From Desulfobulbaceae bacterium (GTDB taxonomy: Bacteria > Desulfobacterota > Desulfobulbia > Desulfobulbales > Desulfobulbaceae), in assembly GCA_007121995.1 (NCBI GenBank), contig SKJK01000356.1, positions 1 to 5,120 of the forward strand: 5,120 nt of DNA, given 5' to 3'. Shown one piece after another: positions 1 to 5,120 of the stretch. Made by a program: the position numbers and the translations under genes. Every line of letters starts with the position of its first letter. Position 1 is the first letter of the stretch. Under the pieces are notes generated by a model, which saw only the letters and a program-made list of their open reading frames with translations, was not told the origin of the DNA and searched no databases.

Positions 1-256
1 CGCCATCGGGACGGATGCGCATGAAATCCGGATGGTTACCGGAACGGAATTTGGTGCAGCCCGGGCAGGAGCCACAGGCTTCACCGGCATGGGGATGCCG
101 GCACAACAGCACCGCAGCCAGGTCCAGGGCGGTGGTGGTCTTCCCTACCCCGTCCGGACCGGCAAAAAGATAGGCATGGGCCAAACGACCGCCGGTCAGA
201 GCCCGGCTCAACAGGGTCTGGGCCTTGACCTGGCCAAGAATCTCTGTAAACGGCAT
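1..256 (-). CDS. holB: DNA polymerase III delta' subunit, N-terminal part (runs off left edge)
   Basis: This is the first 85 codons of a clamp-loader ATPase-like subunit; the 3' part lies outside the window. Delta' is part of the complex that loads the beta sliding clamp onto primed DNA in the cytoplasm. The frame starts at the ATG at 256-254 and reads MPFTEILGQ, with a helix ending in LAHAYLFAGPDGVGKTT. That is the 'ILGQ...HAYLF.GP.G.GKT' opening typical of bacterial delta' and gamma/tau. The Walker A/P-loop is at residues 33-41 (Lys39, Thr40). Four cysteines (52, 61, 64, 67; CGSCPGC core) form the zinc module of the family. 'GNHPDF' (residues 73-78) is the usual delta' motif after the zinc module, and favours holB over dnaX. 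There is no clear Shine-Dalgarno sequence. The start lies 3 bases after the stop of the upstream nuclease gene, so translation is probably coupled. The family identification is strong; nothing can be said of the C-terminal collar domain. Confidence 0.93.
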   Translation of the reverse strand, partial: MPFTEILGQVKAQTLLSRALTGGRLAHAYLFAGPDGVGKTTTALDLAAVLLCRHPHAGEACGSCPGCTKFRSGNHPDFMRIRPDG

Positions 257-259
257 GGC

Positions 260-1348
260 TCAGAACAAGGTCCGCTGCCGCACCGGTGGCCCGGTTGGTA
301 TTGATTCCCGCACCGATGATCGTCCGGCTGCCCGCCCCGGGTCTGGAGCGATCTCCTCCTCTGCCGTGCCTTCATCGCTGTGCTCCTCGCCCCGCAGATA
401 CAGAGAACGCTCCAGGTGCCGTTGATACTCGGTCCATTGACAGCCGCTGCCGGTCATTTTGCGCCGCAACTCGTCCAGAGAACTCATTTTGGCGTCCATA
501 TCGTCGAGATGGTGCAGCAAAATGGCCTCAGGAGTCATCGGCAGCACCGGCGAGCCATAGGCGAGTTGGCCGTGATGGCTGAGAATGATATGCACCAATT
601 GATCCACCTGATCACTTTTGATGGCAGGCACCTTGTCCGCCGCCCTGCGCACCAGCTCCGCCCCGAGTACAAGATGACCGACCAGGCGACCGCGGTCGGT
701 ATAGTTGAAGGGTGGCCGGGCATATTCAAATTCTTCGATTTTGGCCAGATCATGGAGTAAGGCTCCGGCAAGGAGCAGATCCCGATCCAGAAACGGATAA
801 TGCCGGGCGCACTGTTCGGCCATGACGACCACTGACAAGGTGTGCTCCATCAGGCCGCCGAGATAGGCATGATGCAGTCGCTTGGCCGCCGGAGCCCGTT
901 GAAACCGGTCAAGGGTGTCCCCCTGGAAAATTTCCTGGAGCAGGGCCCTGATCGCCGCATCGTTGATCCCTTTGATAACGGCCGTCAGTTCGCCGGCCAT
1001 CTCCGCTGCGGATCGCCGGCTTGTGGGCATGAAATCACCGGGATTGATCTGGTTTTCCGCTATCGGCTGCAGTCCGTTCACCCCAAGTTGCAACTGATCA
1101 CGGAATGGTCTGGCCACTGCCTGGACGCGGACAAAGGCGCCTTCTTCGCACAGAGAATCATACTGGAGAGCATTGTCCCACACCCTGGCTTCAATTTCGC
1201 CGGTTTTGTCCATAAGCCCCAGGGCCAGGTACGGTTTGCCGGCCTTGGTCTCGGCCAGCACTTTCCTGGCCACAAGAAAGACCTCTTCAACCTGCTGCCC
1301 GGCGGTCAACTGGGAAACAAAAATATTTTTTCCATCCGCCCTGTTCAT
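260..1348 (-). CDS. YhaM-like OB-fold / HD-domain phosphohydrolase (probable 3'-5' exonuclease)
   Basis: This is a complete 362-residue cytoplasmic protein. Residues about 9-98 look like an OB-fold nucleic-acid-binding domain of the tRNA_anti type ('YLALGLMDKTGEIEARVWDN'). Residues about 165-290 form an HD domain: His169 (MEHTL), the His199-Asp200 doublet (LLHDLAKIEEF), His225 (VGHL), His258-His259 (ILSHHG) and Asp282/283/285 (HLDDMDAK) are the expected metal ligands, all present. This order of OB fold then HD is that of B. subtilis YhaM, a 3'-5' exonuclease acting on RNA and single-stranded DNA, so a similar activity is inferred. The last ~45 residues are low-complexity (acidic, then Arg/Pro/Gly-rich), make the protein longer than YhaM (about 314 aa), and end in QRTLF. 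I chose the ATG at 1348 because GGAGG lies 5 bases upstream. An earlier in-frame ATG at 1360 would put that Shine-Dalgarno inside the gene and has none of its own. The gene is the first of a coupled pair with holB. Confidence 0.88.
   Translation of the reverse strand: MNRADGKNIFVSQLTAGQQVEEVFLVARKVLAETKAGKPYLALGLMDKTGEIEARVWDNALQYDSLCEEGAFVRVQAVARPFRDQLQLGVNGLQPIAENQINPGDFMPTSRRSAAEMAGELTAVIKGINDAAIRALLQEIFQGDTLDRFQRAPAAKRLHHAYLGGLMEHTLSVVVMAEQCARHYPFLDRDLLLAGALLHDLAKIEEFEYARPPFNYTDRGRLVGHLVLGAELVRRAADKVPAIKSDQVDQLVHIILSHHGQLAYGSPVLPMTPEAILLHHLDDMDAKMSSLDELRRKMTGSGCQWTEYQRHLERSLYLRGEEHSDEGTAEEEIAPDPGRAAGRSSVRESIPTGPPVRQRTLF
263..277 (-). other. Putative beta-clamp-binding peptide QRTLF at the C-terminus of the HD protein
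   Basis: The last five codons before the stop read Gln-Arg-Thr-Leu-Phe (residues 358-362). Bacterial sliding-clamp partners often carry a short peptide of the QL(S/D)LF type on a flexible end. Here the anchoring Gln and the terminal Leu-Phe fit, while Arg replaces the favoured Leu at position 2. It follows a stretch of about 40 residues rich in Gly, Pro, Arg and Glu that looks disordered. The assignment is an inference from a very short motif. Confidence 0.4.
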
Positions 1349-1353
1349 TGCTT

Positions 1354-1358
1354 CCTCC
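1354..1358 (-). promoter_or_regulatory. Shine-Dalgarno GGAGG that decides the start of the HD protein
   Basis: On the minus strand the bases read GGAGGAAGCAATG, so GGAGG sits 5 bases before the ATG at 1348-1346. It overlaps an upstream in-frame ATG at 1360-1358, which has no purine-rich sequence in front of it. This argues for the shorter, 362-residue protein. Confidence 0.75.
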
Positions 1359-1431
1359 ATCTGCCGGTCGGTTTGCTCAGCCGTTCATGCATCACCACGC
1401 ACGGGAACATTTCATACCGCCCTCTTGGCTC

Positions 1432-1440
1432 ATTATCACA
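1432..1440 (-). promoter_or_regulatory. Extended -10 element, likely promoter of the HD nuclease/holB unit
   Basis: The minus strand reads TGTGATAAT, which matches the extended -10 form TGnTATAAT with a single mismatch in the hexamer (GATAAT). The hexamer 17 bases further upstream (GAGGCG) does not resemble TTGACA, as is common for extended -10 promoters. Transcription would begin near 1425 and leave a leader of about 75-80 bases before the start at 1348. Confidence 0.45.
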
Positions 1441-1481
1441 TTTCGGGTACAGTGCGCCTCGCTGACGGTCCACCTGTGATA
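1434..1481. repeat. 7-bp inverted repeat TATCACA / TGTGATA in the divergent intergenic region
   Basis: TATCACA at 1434-1440 is matched by its exact reverse complement TGTGATA at 1475-1481, with 34 bases between them. The left arm overlaps the extended -10 of the leftward gene and the right arm lies about 30 bases before the deaminase start. The arms resemble the TGTGA half-site of CRP/FNR-type regulators, but neither arm has a correctly spaced partner half-site. It could be an operator pair or chance. Confidence 0.2.
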
Positions 1482-1511
1482 CACTATCGCCACCTTCTTG
1501 TGCAAGCAGTT

Positions 1512-2816
1512 ATGAAAATCGACCTGCTCATCACCAATTGCGCCCTGCTGCCCTATCCGGAAATGCAGGGCCCCATTGTCAGCGGCTTTATCGCCATCAC
1601 CGGCGGCGAGATCACCGCCATCGGACCGATGAACCAGTGCCCGCAGGTCGACACGGGGACAACCCTGGACGGACAGGGACAACTGGTTCTGCCCGGTCTG
1701 GTCAACGGTCATTGCCATGCCCCCATGACCCTGTTCCGGGGGATGGCCGATGACCTCACCCTGTCCTCCTGGCTGCAGGACCACATTTTCCCCGCCGAGG
1801 CGCAGCGGGTCAACCCCGCCATGGTCTATCTGTGCACCAAACTGGCTGCTGCCGAGATGCTGCTGGCCGGAATCACCTGCGTGGCCGACGGCTATTTTTT
1901 CGAGACCGACGTCGCCCGTGCCTGTGTCGACGTCGGACTGCGCTGCGTGGCCGCCCAGGGAATCATTGATTTCCCCGCCCCCGGTGTGGCTGATCCCAAC
2001 GAAAATATCTCCGCGGGCGAAGCATTCCTGCACCACTGGCACGGACGACATGCCCTGATCAAGCCGGCTCTTTTCGCCCATTCTCCTTATACCTGCTCCA
2101 ACCGCACCCTGACCCGGGCCAAGGAACTGGCCCGCCGATACCGGGTCCCGCTTTTCATCCATGTCGCTGAAACAGGCAATGAGGTCAAGCAAATCAGCGA
2201 ACCCCTGGCCGCCACCCCGATCCGCCATCTCGATGCCCTGGGACTGCTCGATCGGGACACTGTCTGCGTCCACTGTGTGTGGGCGGATGCAGAGGACCTC
2301 GATATCCTCTCGCGGAGAGAGGCAGGGGTGATCATCTGCCCGCAAAGCCATCTCAAACTGGCCTCCGGCCGGGCACCGCTTCCATCCATGCTGGCCGGAA
2401 ACATCCGGGTGGGCCTGGGCACCGATGGAGCGGCCTCAAACAACAGCCTCGACCTGTTTCGGGAAATGGACCTTGCCGCCAAAATGTACAAAGTCCTTCC
2501 TTCCGATCCGGTGGCGGTCCCGGCCCACCGCATCCTCGACCTTGCCCTCCGCGGTACCGCCGACGTCATCGGCCTGCATCCGGGCTCCGGCCTGCTGGCC
2601 CCGGGCAGTCCCGCTGATATCATCCTGCTCGATACCAGTCGTCCGAACCTGCGCCCCTTGTACAGCGGTGATCTGCTTGTGTACAGCGGCTGTGCCGCAG
2701 CTGTCCGCACCGTCATCGTCAACGGCCGCCTGGTGGTCCACGAACGGCAGCTACGCACCATTGACCTGGACGAAACCATGACCCAGGTCAATCGTCTCGC
2801 CACTGAATCTGCATAA
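1512..2816 (+). CDS. mtaD: MtaD-like 5'-methylthioadenosine / S-adenosylhomocysteine deaminase
   Basis: This is a complete 434-residue cytoplasmic enzyme of the amidohydrolase superfamily (ATZ/TRZ-like subgroup). Family members hydrolytically deaminate the adenine of methylthioadenosine, S-adenosylhomocysteine or adenosine to the inosine analogues, feeding methionine/purine salvage. The zinc-site residues are intact: His67-x-His69 (NGHCH), His217 with Glu220 (FIHVAETGNEV), His254 (VHCVW) and Asp305 (GLGTDGAASNNSLDLF). The N-terminal 'MKIDLLITNCALL' and C-terminal 'GSPADIILLD...VIVNGRLV' segments form the flanking beta-sandwich typical of the family, and the length is normal. The ATG at 1512 fits the family N-terminus. 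The frame is open upstream, with GTG codons at 1452, 1476 and 1500, and the Shine-Dalgarno before the ATG is weak, so a slightly earlier start cannot be excluded. The gene is divergent from the HD nuclease gene and apparently monocistronic. The substrate among MTA, SAH and related adenosines is not decided by sequence; guanine deaminase or a chlorohydrolase-like relative is less likely because of the TDGAASNN motif. Confidence 0.9.
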   Translation: MKIDLLITNCALLPYPEMQGPIVSGFIAITGGEITAIGPMNQCPQVDTGTTLDGQGQLVLPGLVNGHCHAPMTLFRGMADDLTLSSWLQDHIFPAEAQRVNPAMVYLCTKLAAAEMLLAGITCVADGYFFETDVARACVDVGLRCVAAQGIIDFPAPGVADPNENISAGEAFLHHWHGRHALIKPALFAHSPYTCSNRTLTRAKELARRYRVPLFIHVAETGNEVKQISEPLAATPIRHLDALGLLDRDTVCVHCVWADAEDLDILSRREAGVIICPQSHLKLASGRAPLPSMLAGNIRVGLGTDGAASNNSLDLFREMDLAAKMYKVLPSDPVAVPAHRILDLALRGTADVIGLHPGSGLLAPGSPADIILLDTSRPNLRPLYSGDLLVYSGCAAAVRTVIVNGRLVVHERQLRTIDLDETMTQVNRLATESA

Positions 2817-2826
2817 CAGCGCTGTT
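2815..2826. repeat. 12-bp perfect palindrome overlapping the deaminase stop codon
   Basis: AACAGCGCTGTT is its own reverse complement and begins inside the TAA stop codon. It has no T-tract after it and no room for a proper hairpin loop, so it is not an intrinsic terminator by itself. It may be a small protein-binding site or chance. Confidence 0.3.
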
Positions 2827-2871
2827 GTGGCGACATCAAGTGTTCCTTGACAAAAATTCGCTGAATCCGTA

Positions 2872-2901
2872 CCAACCTGGCTCTGGTTGTGGATATTTTT
2901 T
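2872..2901 (+). terminator. Candidate intrinsic terminator of mtaD
   Basis: The arms CAACC (2873-2877) and GGTTG (2885-2889) enclose a 7-base loop. A further C-G pair forms across a bulged T (2872 with 2891). Six T residues follow at 2896-2901. The stem is short and only moderately GC-rich, so termination may be partial. It lies about 55 bases after the deaminase stop and before the next promoter, where a terminator is expected. Confidence 0.45.
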
Positions 2902-2988
2902 GCTGTCATAAAGCTATACGCGCGACGGTTTGTTTCAATACATCGGTACTTGCCTCCCTTCGGGGCGTTGGTCCGCACGCCATCTTCA

Positions 2989-3017
2989 TTGCCGGTAACC
3001 GTCCGATAAAGTATATT
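2989..3017 (+). promoter_or_regulatory. Sigma70-type promoter for the PHP-like gene
   Basis: TTGCCG (2989-2994, four of six matches to TTGACA) and TATATT (3012-3017, five of six matches to TATAAT) are separated by exactly 17 bases, in an AT-rich setting around the -10. The inferred start site is near 3024, giving an untranslated leader of about 100 bases. Confidence 0.5.
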
Positions 3018-3112
3018 TTAACCGTAAGCGATCAAAGGCATCCCATCTTTGCACGGGCTTTATACCCCACATCAAAACCGCTGTGACCGGCAAGACGATC
3101 CTCCGGTTGATT

Positions 3113-3117
3113 AGGAG
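3113..3117 (+). promoter_or_regulatory. Shine-Dalgarno AGGAG of the PHP-like gene
   Basis: AGGAG ends 8 bases before the ATG at 3126. An in-frame TGA at 3108-3110 lies just upstream, so the ATG at 3126 is the first usable ATG of the frame and is well supported as the start. Confidence 0.75.
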
Positions 3118-3125
3118 TTTTTTCC

Positions 3126-5120
3126 ATGAACCACAGGCCTTCACGGCTCTTTTTCGATGAAAACGATTATAAACTCCTGGGCATTGTCAACGACATTCTT
3201 AAACGGGATGCCGGGGCGCAGTCCCTGAGCACCCTGATGGCGCCGCACATGCACCCCCACGGCATCAAGGAGATGGCCGCACCAAGCGGCCTGCGGATCG
3301 CCTATGCCAACGCCCGTCTGCTGGGTTCCCTGGAAGCGGGGAAAGCCAAAGACCGCATTATTGCCCTGCGCTGCCTCCACGACGAGGTGGTCAGTTCCGC
3401 CAGGACTTTTTTCGCCAGAAACACGGCCCGGGTGCTGGTGCAGATCATGAAAGAACTGGTCCGCCACGAAGGAGACGAGCTGAAACAGTTGCAGCTCGCC
3501 CATGATTTTCGCATGGTCTCCACCGGCAAACCTCGTTTAGTCCGGGCAGAACTGGAAAAATATCATCTCCTGGAGATGCCTGAGGAGTGGAATCAATTCG
3601 CCTTTGACGATCATGTCCACGATGCCAACACCAAAGGGAGGAAATCTCCAACTCACCTGCTCATGGATGCCTGGATCAAAGGTATCCGTAAACTGACAGT
3701 GGTGTACTACAACCATATTGACCGGGAAGTGGCCGAAGAACTGTTGGAAGCAGGAAGTATTCTCGGCATACATGTCCGCATCGGTATCGAAATTCCCTCT
3801 CAATTTCGCCACAAATTTGTCCGGATCATCTGGGAACTGGAAGGATTTTTCGACAACCACAACCTGCTTCAGTTCCTCAGCAAACCAGGGGTCGAAGAGA
3901 TCATGGCCCAGGGACGTCAGATATCGAGCTACCAGCAACAATATGTGTTCGACGTCCTCAAGGAGTTCAACACCTGCCATCGCACGGAGCTGGATGCCGA
4001 ACTTGCCCTGTCAGGTGACCAGCTCGACCAGCACGACTTTATCCGTTTTGTCGGCAGCGGGCAGCCCTCGCTCCTGCATCTGGCCACCTTTATCCAGAAC
4101 AGGTATCGAACGCTTCACGAGGCGAAAATCAAGCGGATGCGAGAAGAACAAGGTGCCGATCAGGCGGAACTCAAGGCCTTACAAACCGCTTTTGCCGCTA
4201 AAATGGAGCAGTTCCCCCAGGAAATGCTCATCAACCGTTTTCTCCACCCTTCTCGCAATCCCAATCTGCACAACCCTTTTGTGCCTCAGGATACTGAGCT
4301 ACCGCCTTTGATGTGTCTGTCCCCCCCAGAACTGCTCAACCGCCTGACAGGTTTGCATTCAAGTTCCCGCTTCACCCTCAATCTCAGCAATCTCACCATC
4401 CAGGATACCCTGGAACTCCTCTATATCTGCCAGGGACGGATCACTCATATCGAAGCTTTCAACCTGAAGGATTTTGCCCACGGCATGACCGCGCAGGCAG
4501 CTCTCAAAGAGAGCATGTTTGCCGGCGACGCTGTGGACATTATCAGTCCGGTACGTAATTACCAACAAATCAACTCCCTGCAGCGGGCTCTCAACGAGGA
4601 TAACGCCATTGCCCTCAAACGAGCGATTCGTTCGATCATCTGGGATTTCGAACAGACCCGGCAGACGGTGGAGAAACAGTACCAGGAAAGCGAAGGAGAA
4701 GCCCGGTCCACGATCGAACCGGAGATGGAGCAGATGAACCAGCGCAAGGCGGTTCTGCTCGACATCCTTCTCAATATTGAATCTTTTCACAATTGTTATA
4801 ATAAACGCTACCTGGGGAGTCGCATTGGTTCCGGATCCACCGGCCAATCGCAACTGCAGTACGGCATGGGACTTGTTGCCCTGGACACCGTTGCGCCGCG
4901 GGTCCGCGACAAGGTGCTGCGGATCCATAGGGAAGAACCGGGCAAACTCATCCCCGTCACCGCGCAGATGATCAACCATCATCATACCCGCACTTTTGAC
5001 CCAAGAAAGCTGTCGTGGCTGCAGCGTCTGCACAATCGTCTGCCCGGAGGAGGACAGGCAAGCGAAAATCGTTGGCAGGACTGGAGCCTGGACCGCTTCG
5101 ACATTCATCCAGGGATGGAC
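3126..5120 (+). CDS. Large uncharacterised protein with a degenerate PHP-like metallohydrolase domain (runs off right edge)
   Basis: There are 665 codons without a stop, and the C-terminus lies outside the window. I do not recognise the full-length protein. Residues 1-155 are mostly predicted helix, with a His-rich patch (HMHPH, 41-45). Residues about 158-240 have the order of motifs of a PHP phosphoesterase domain: FDDHVHDANTKG (His163-x-His165), then SPTHLLMDAWIKGIRKLTVVYYNHID (His197) and GIHVRIGIEI (Glu222). These match 'DxHvHt..SDG..sp.eL...A...G...lavTDHd' and 'gi.vi.GiEi'. The aspartate after HxH (..SDG..) is Lys170 and the Asp of 'TDH' is Asn196, so the metal site is partly altered. 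Residues about 330-365 and 505-545 are charged and Glu/Gln-rich, probably long helices or coiled coils. Residues about 395-500 form a mixed alpha/beta-looking segment with no assignment. No signal peptide or membrane span is seen, so it is probably cytoplasmic. It has its own promoter and a good ribosome binding site. The coding status is strong, the PHP relation is moderate, and activity is unknown. Confidence 0.85.
   Translation, partial: MNHRPSRLFFDENDYKLLGIVNDILKRDAGAQSLSTLMAPHMHPHGIKEMAAPSGLRIAYANARLLGSLEAGKAKDRIIALRCLHDEVVSSARTFFARNTARVLVQIMKELVRHEGDELKQLQLAHDFRMVSTGKPRLVRAELEKYHLLEMPEEWNQFAFDDHVHDANTKGRKSPTHLLMDAWIKGIRKLTVVYYNHIDREVAEELLEAGSILGIHVRIGIEIPSQFRHKFVRIIWELEGFFDNHNLLQFLSKPGVEEIMAQGRQISSYQQQYVFDVLKEFNTCHRTELDAELALSGDQLDQHDFIRFVGSGQPSLLHLATFIQNRYRTLHEAKIKRMREEQGADQAELKALQTAFAAKMEQFPQEMLINRFLHPSRNPNLHNPFVPQDTELPPLMCLSPPELLNRLTGLHSSSRFTLNLSNLTIQDTLELLYICQGRITHIEAFNLKDFAHGMTAQAALKESMFAGDAVDIISPVRNYQQINSLQRALNEDNAIALKRAIRSIIWDFEQTRQTVEKQYQESEGEARSTIEPEMEQMNQRKAVLLDILLNIESFHNCYNKRYLGSRIGSGSTGQSQLQYGMGLVALDTVAPRVRDKVLRIHREEPGKLIPVTAQMINHHHTRTFDPRKLSWLQRLHNRLPGGGQASENRWQDWSLDRFDIHPGMD
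3609..3791 (+). other. PHP-like motif block inside the large protein
   Basis: This stretch encodes residues 162-222 and contains the three motif positions His163/His165, His197 and Glu222. Their spacing (about 32 and 57-59 residues after the first His) is close to that in PHP domains of bacterial DNA polymerase III alpha and histidinol-phosphatase relatives. The Asp that normally follows HxH and the Asp of the second motif are replaced (Lys170, Asn196). It is either a divergent active site or a structural remnant. Confidence 0.55.

Larger units (their letters stand above)
2817..3125. other. Gene-free intergenic region (309 bases) between mtaD and the PHP-like gene
   Basis: I find no convincing coding frame here. 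The region is more AT-rich in patches than its neighbours. From left to right it holds the 12-bp palindrome, a candidate terminator (2872-2901), a small GC hairpin (arms GGCGT 2964-2968 and ACGCC 2977-2981, overlapping an alternative CCC-TTCG-GGG hairpin at 2956-2965), a sigma70-like promoter (2989-3017), a leader of roughly 100 bases, and a Shine-Dalgarno. No known riboswitch or small-RNA consensus was recognised by eye. Confidence 0.6.

Noticed and set aside
842..1465. Plus-strand open frame (207 codons) opposite the HD nuclease
   Set aside because: It is antisense to a protein with all HD-domain ligands in place and has no domain signature of its own.
1434..1481. A CRP or FNR binding site
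   Set aside because: Each TGTGA-like arm lacks a partner at the six-base spacing such regulators need, so only an unassigned inverted repeat is reported.
1392..2351. Long minus-strand open frame (319 codons) opposite the deaminase
   Set aside because: It lies antisense to a gene with a complete catalytic signature, its translation is Gly/Gln/Asp-rich without any recognisable motif, and it has no Shine-Dalgarno. It is a shadow frame of GC-rich coding DNA.
2847..2875. Perfect TTGACA hexamer as a promoter
   Set aside because: The -35 is perfect, but the sequence 17 bases downstream (TACCAA) matches the -10 consensus poorly, and it runs into the candidate terminator at 2872-2901. The promoter at 2989-3017 is better placed and more balanced.
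3050..3066. Sigma54-like -24/-12 element (TTGCACGGGCTTTATA)
   Set aside because: It resembles TGGCACG-N4-TTGCA in part, but the essential GG at -24 is TG and the GC at -12 is absent.
4321..4327. Run of seven C as a possible frameshift site in the PHP-like gene
   Set aside because: The frame is open and in phase on both sides (ATG at 4311 and ATG at 4968 are both in the frame set by the start at 3126), so there is no sign of a frameshift or phase-variation truncation here.
4359..5108. Minus-strand open frame (249 codons) opposite the PHP-like gene
   Set aside because: The plus-strand frame is open throughout, has a good start signal and reads as a coherent protein with PHP-like motifs. The antisense translation shows no family features.

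Overview
The window looks like chromosomal DNA of a moderately GC-rich Gram-negative bacterium. The protein styles (a clamp-loader subunit beside an HD/OB nuclease, an MtaD-type deaminase, and a large uncharacterised PHP-like protein) suggest a Desulfobacterota / former Deltaproteobacteria relative. That placement is an inference from gene content, not a measured result. I see no insertion sequence, phage gene, tRNA, rRNA or CRISPR array.

Layout. Bases 1-256 (minus) hold the N-terminal 85 codons of the DNA polymerase III delta' subunit (holB), which runs off the left edge. Bases 260-1348 (minus) hold a complete YhaM-like OB-fold/HD-domain phosphohydrolase, probably a 3'-5' exonuclease. Its stop codon lies three bases before the holB start, so the two read as one translationally coupled leftward unit. 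Bases 1349-1511 are a divergent intergenic region with an extended -10 element for the leftward unit and a 7-bp inverted repeat. Bases 1512-2816 (plus) hold a complete MtaD-like 5'-methylthioadenosine/S-adenosylhomocysteine deaminase with an intact metal site. Bases 2817-3125 hold no gene, but contain a plausible intrinsic terminator, a good sigma70-type promoter and a ribosome binding site. From 3126 (plus) an uninterrupted frame of 665 codons runs off the right edge. It encodes the N-terminal part of a large protein with an embedded, partly degenerate PHP-type metallohydrolase signature.

How they fit together. The leftward pair joins a replication protein to a nuclease, and the nuclease ends in a QRTLF peptide that resembles a beta-sliding-clamp-binding motif at the tip of a flexible tail. 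This gives a testable reason for the two genes being coupled. The deaminase is a stand-alone nucleoside salvage/S-adenosylhomocysteine recycling enzyme. The PHP-like protein appears to be its own transcription unit. I could not assign it to a known function, and it is the most obviously undescribed item here.
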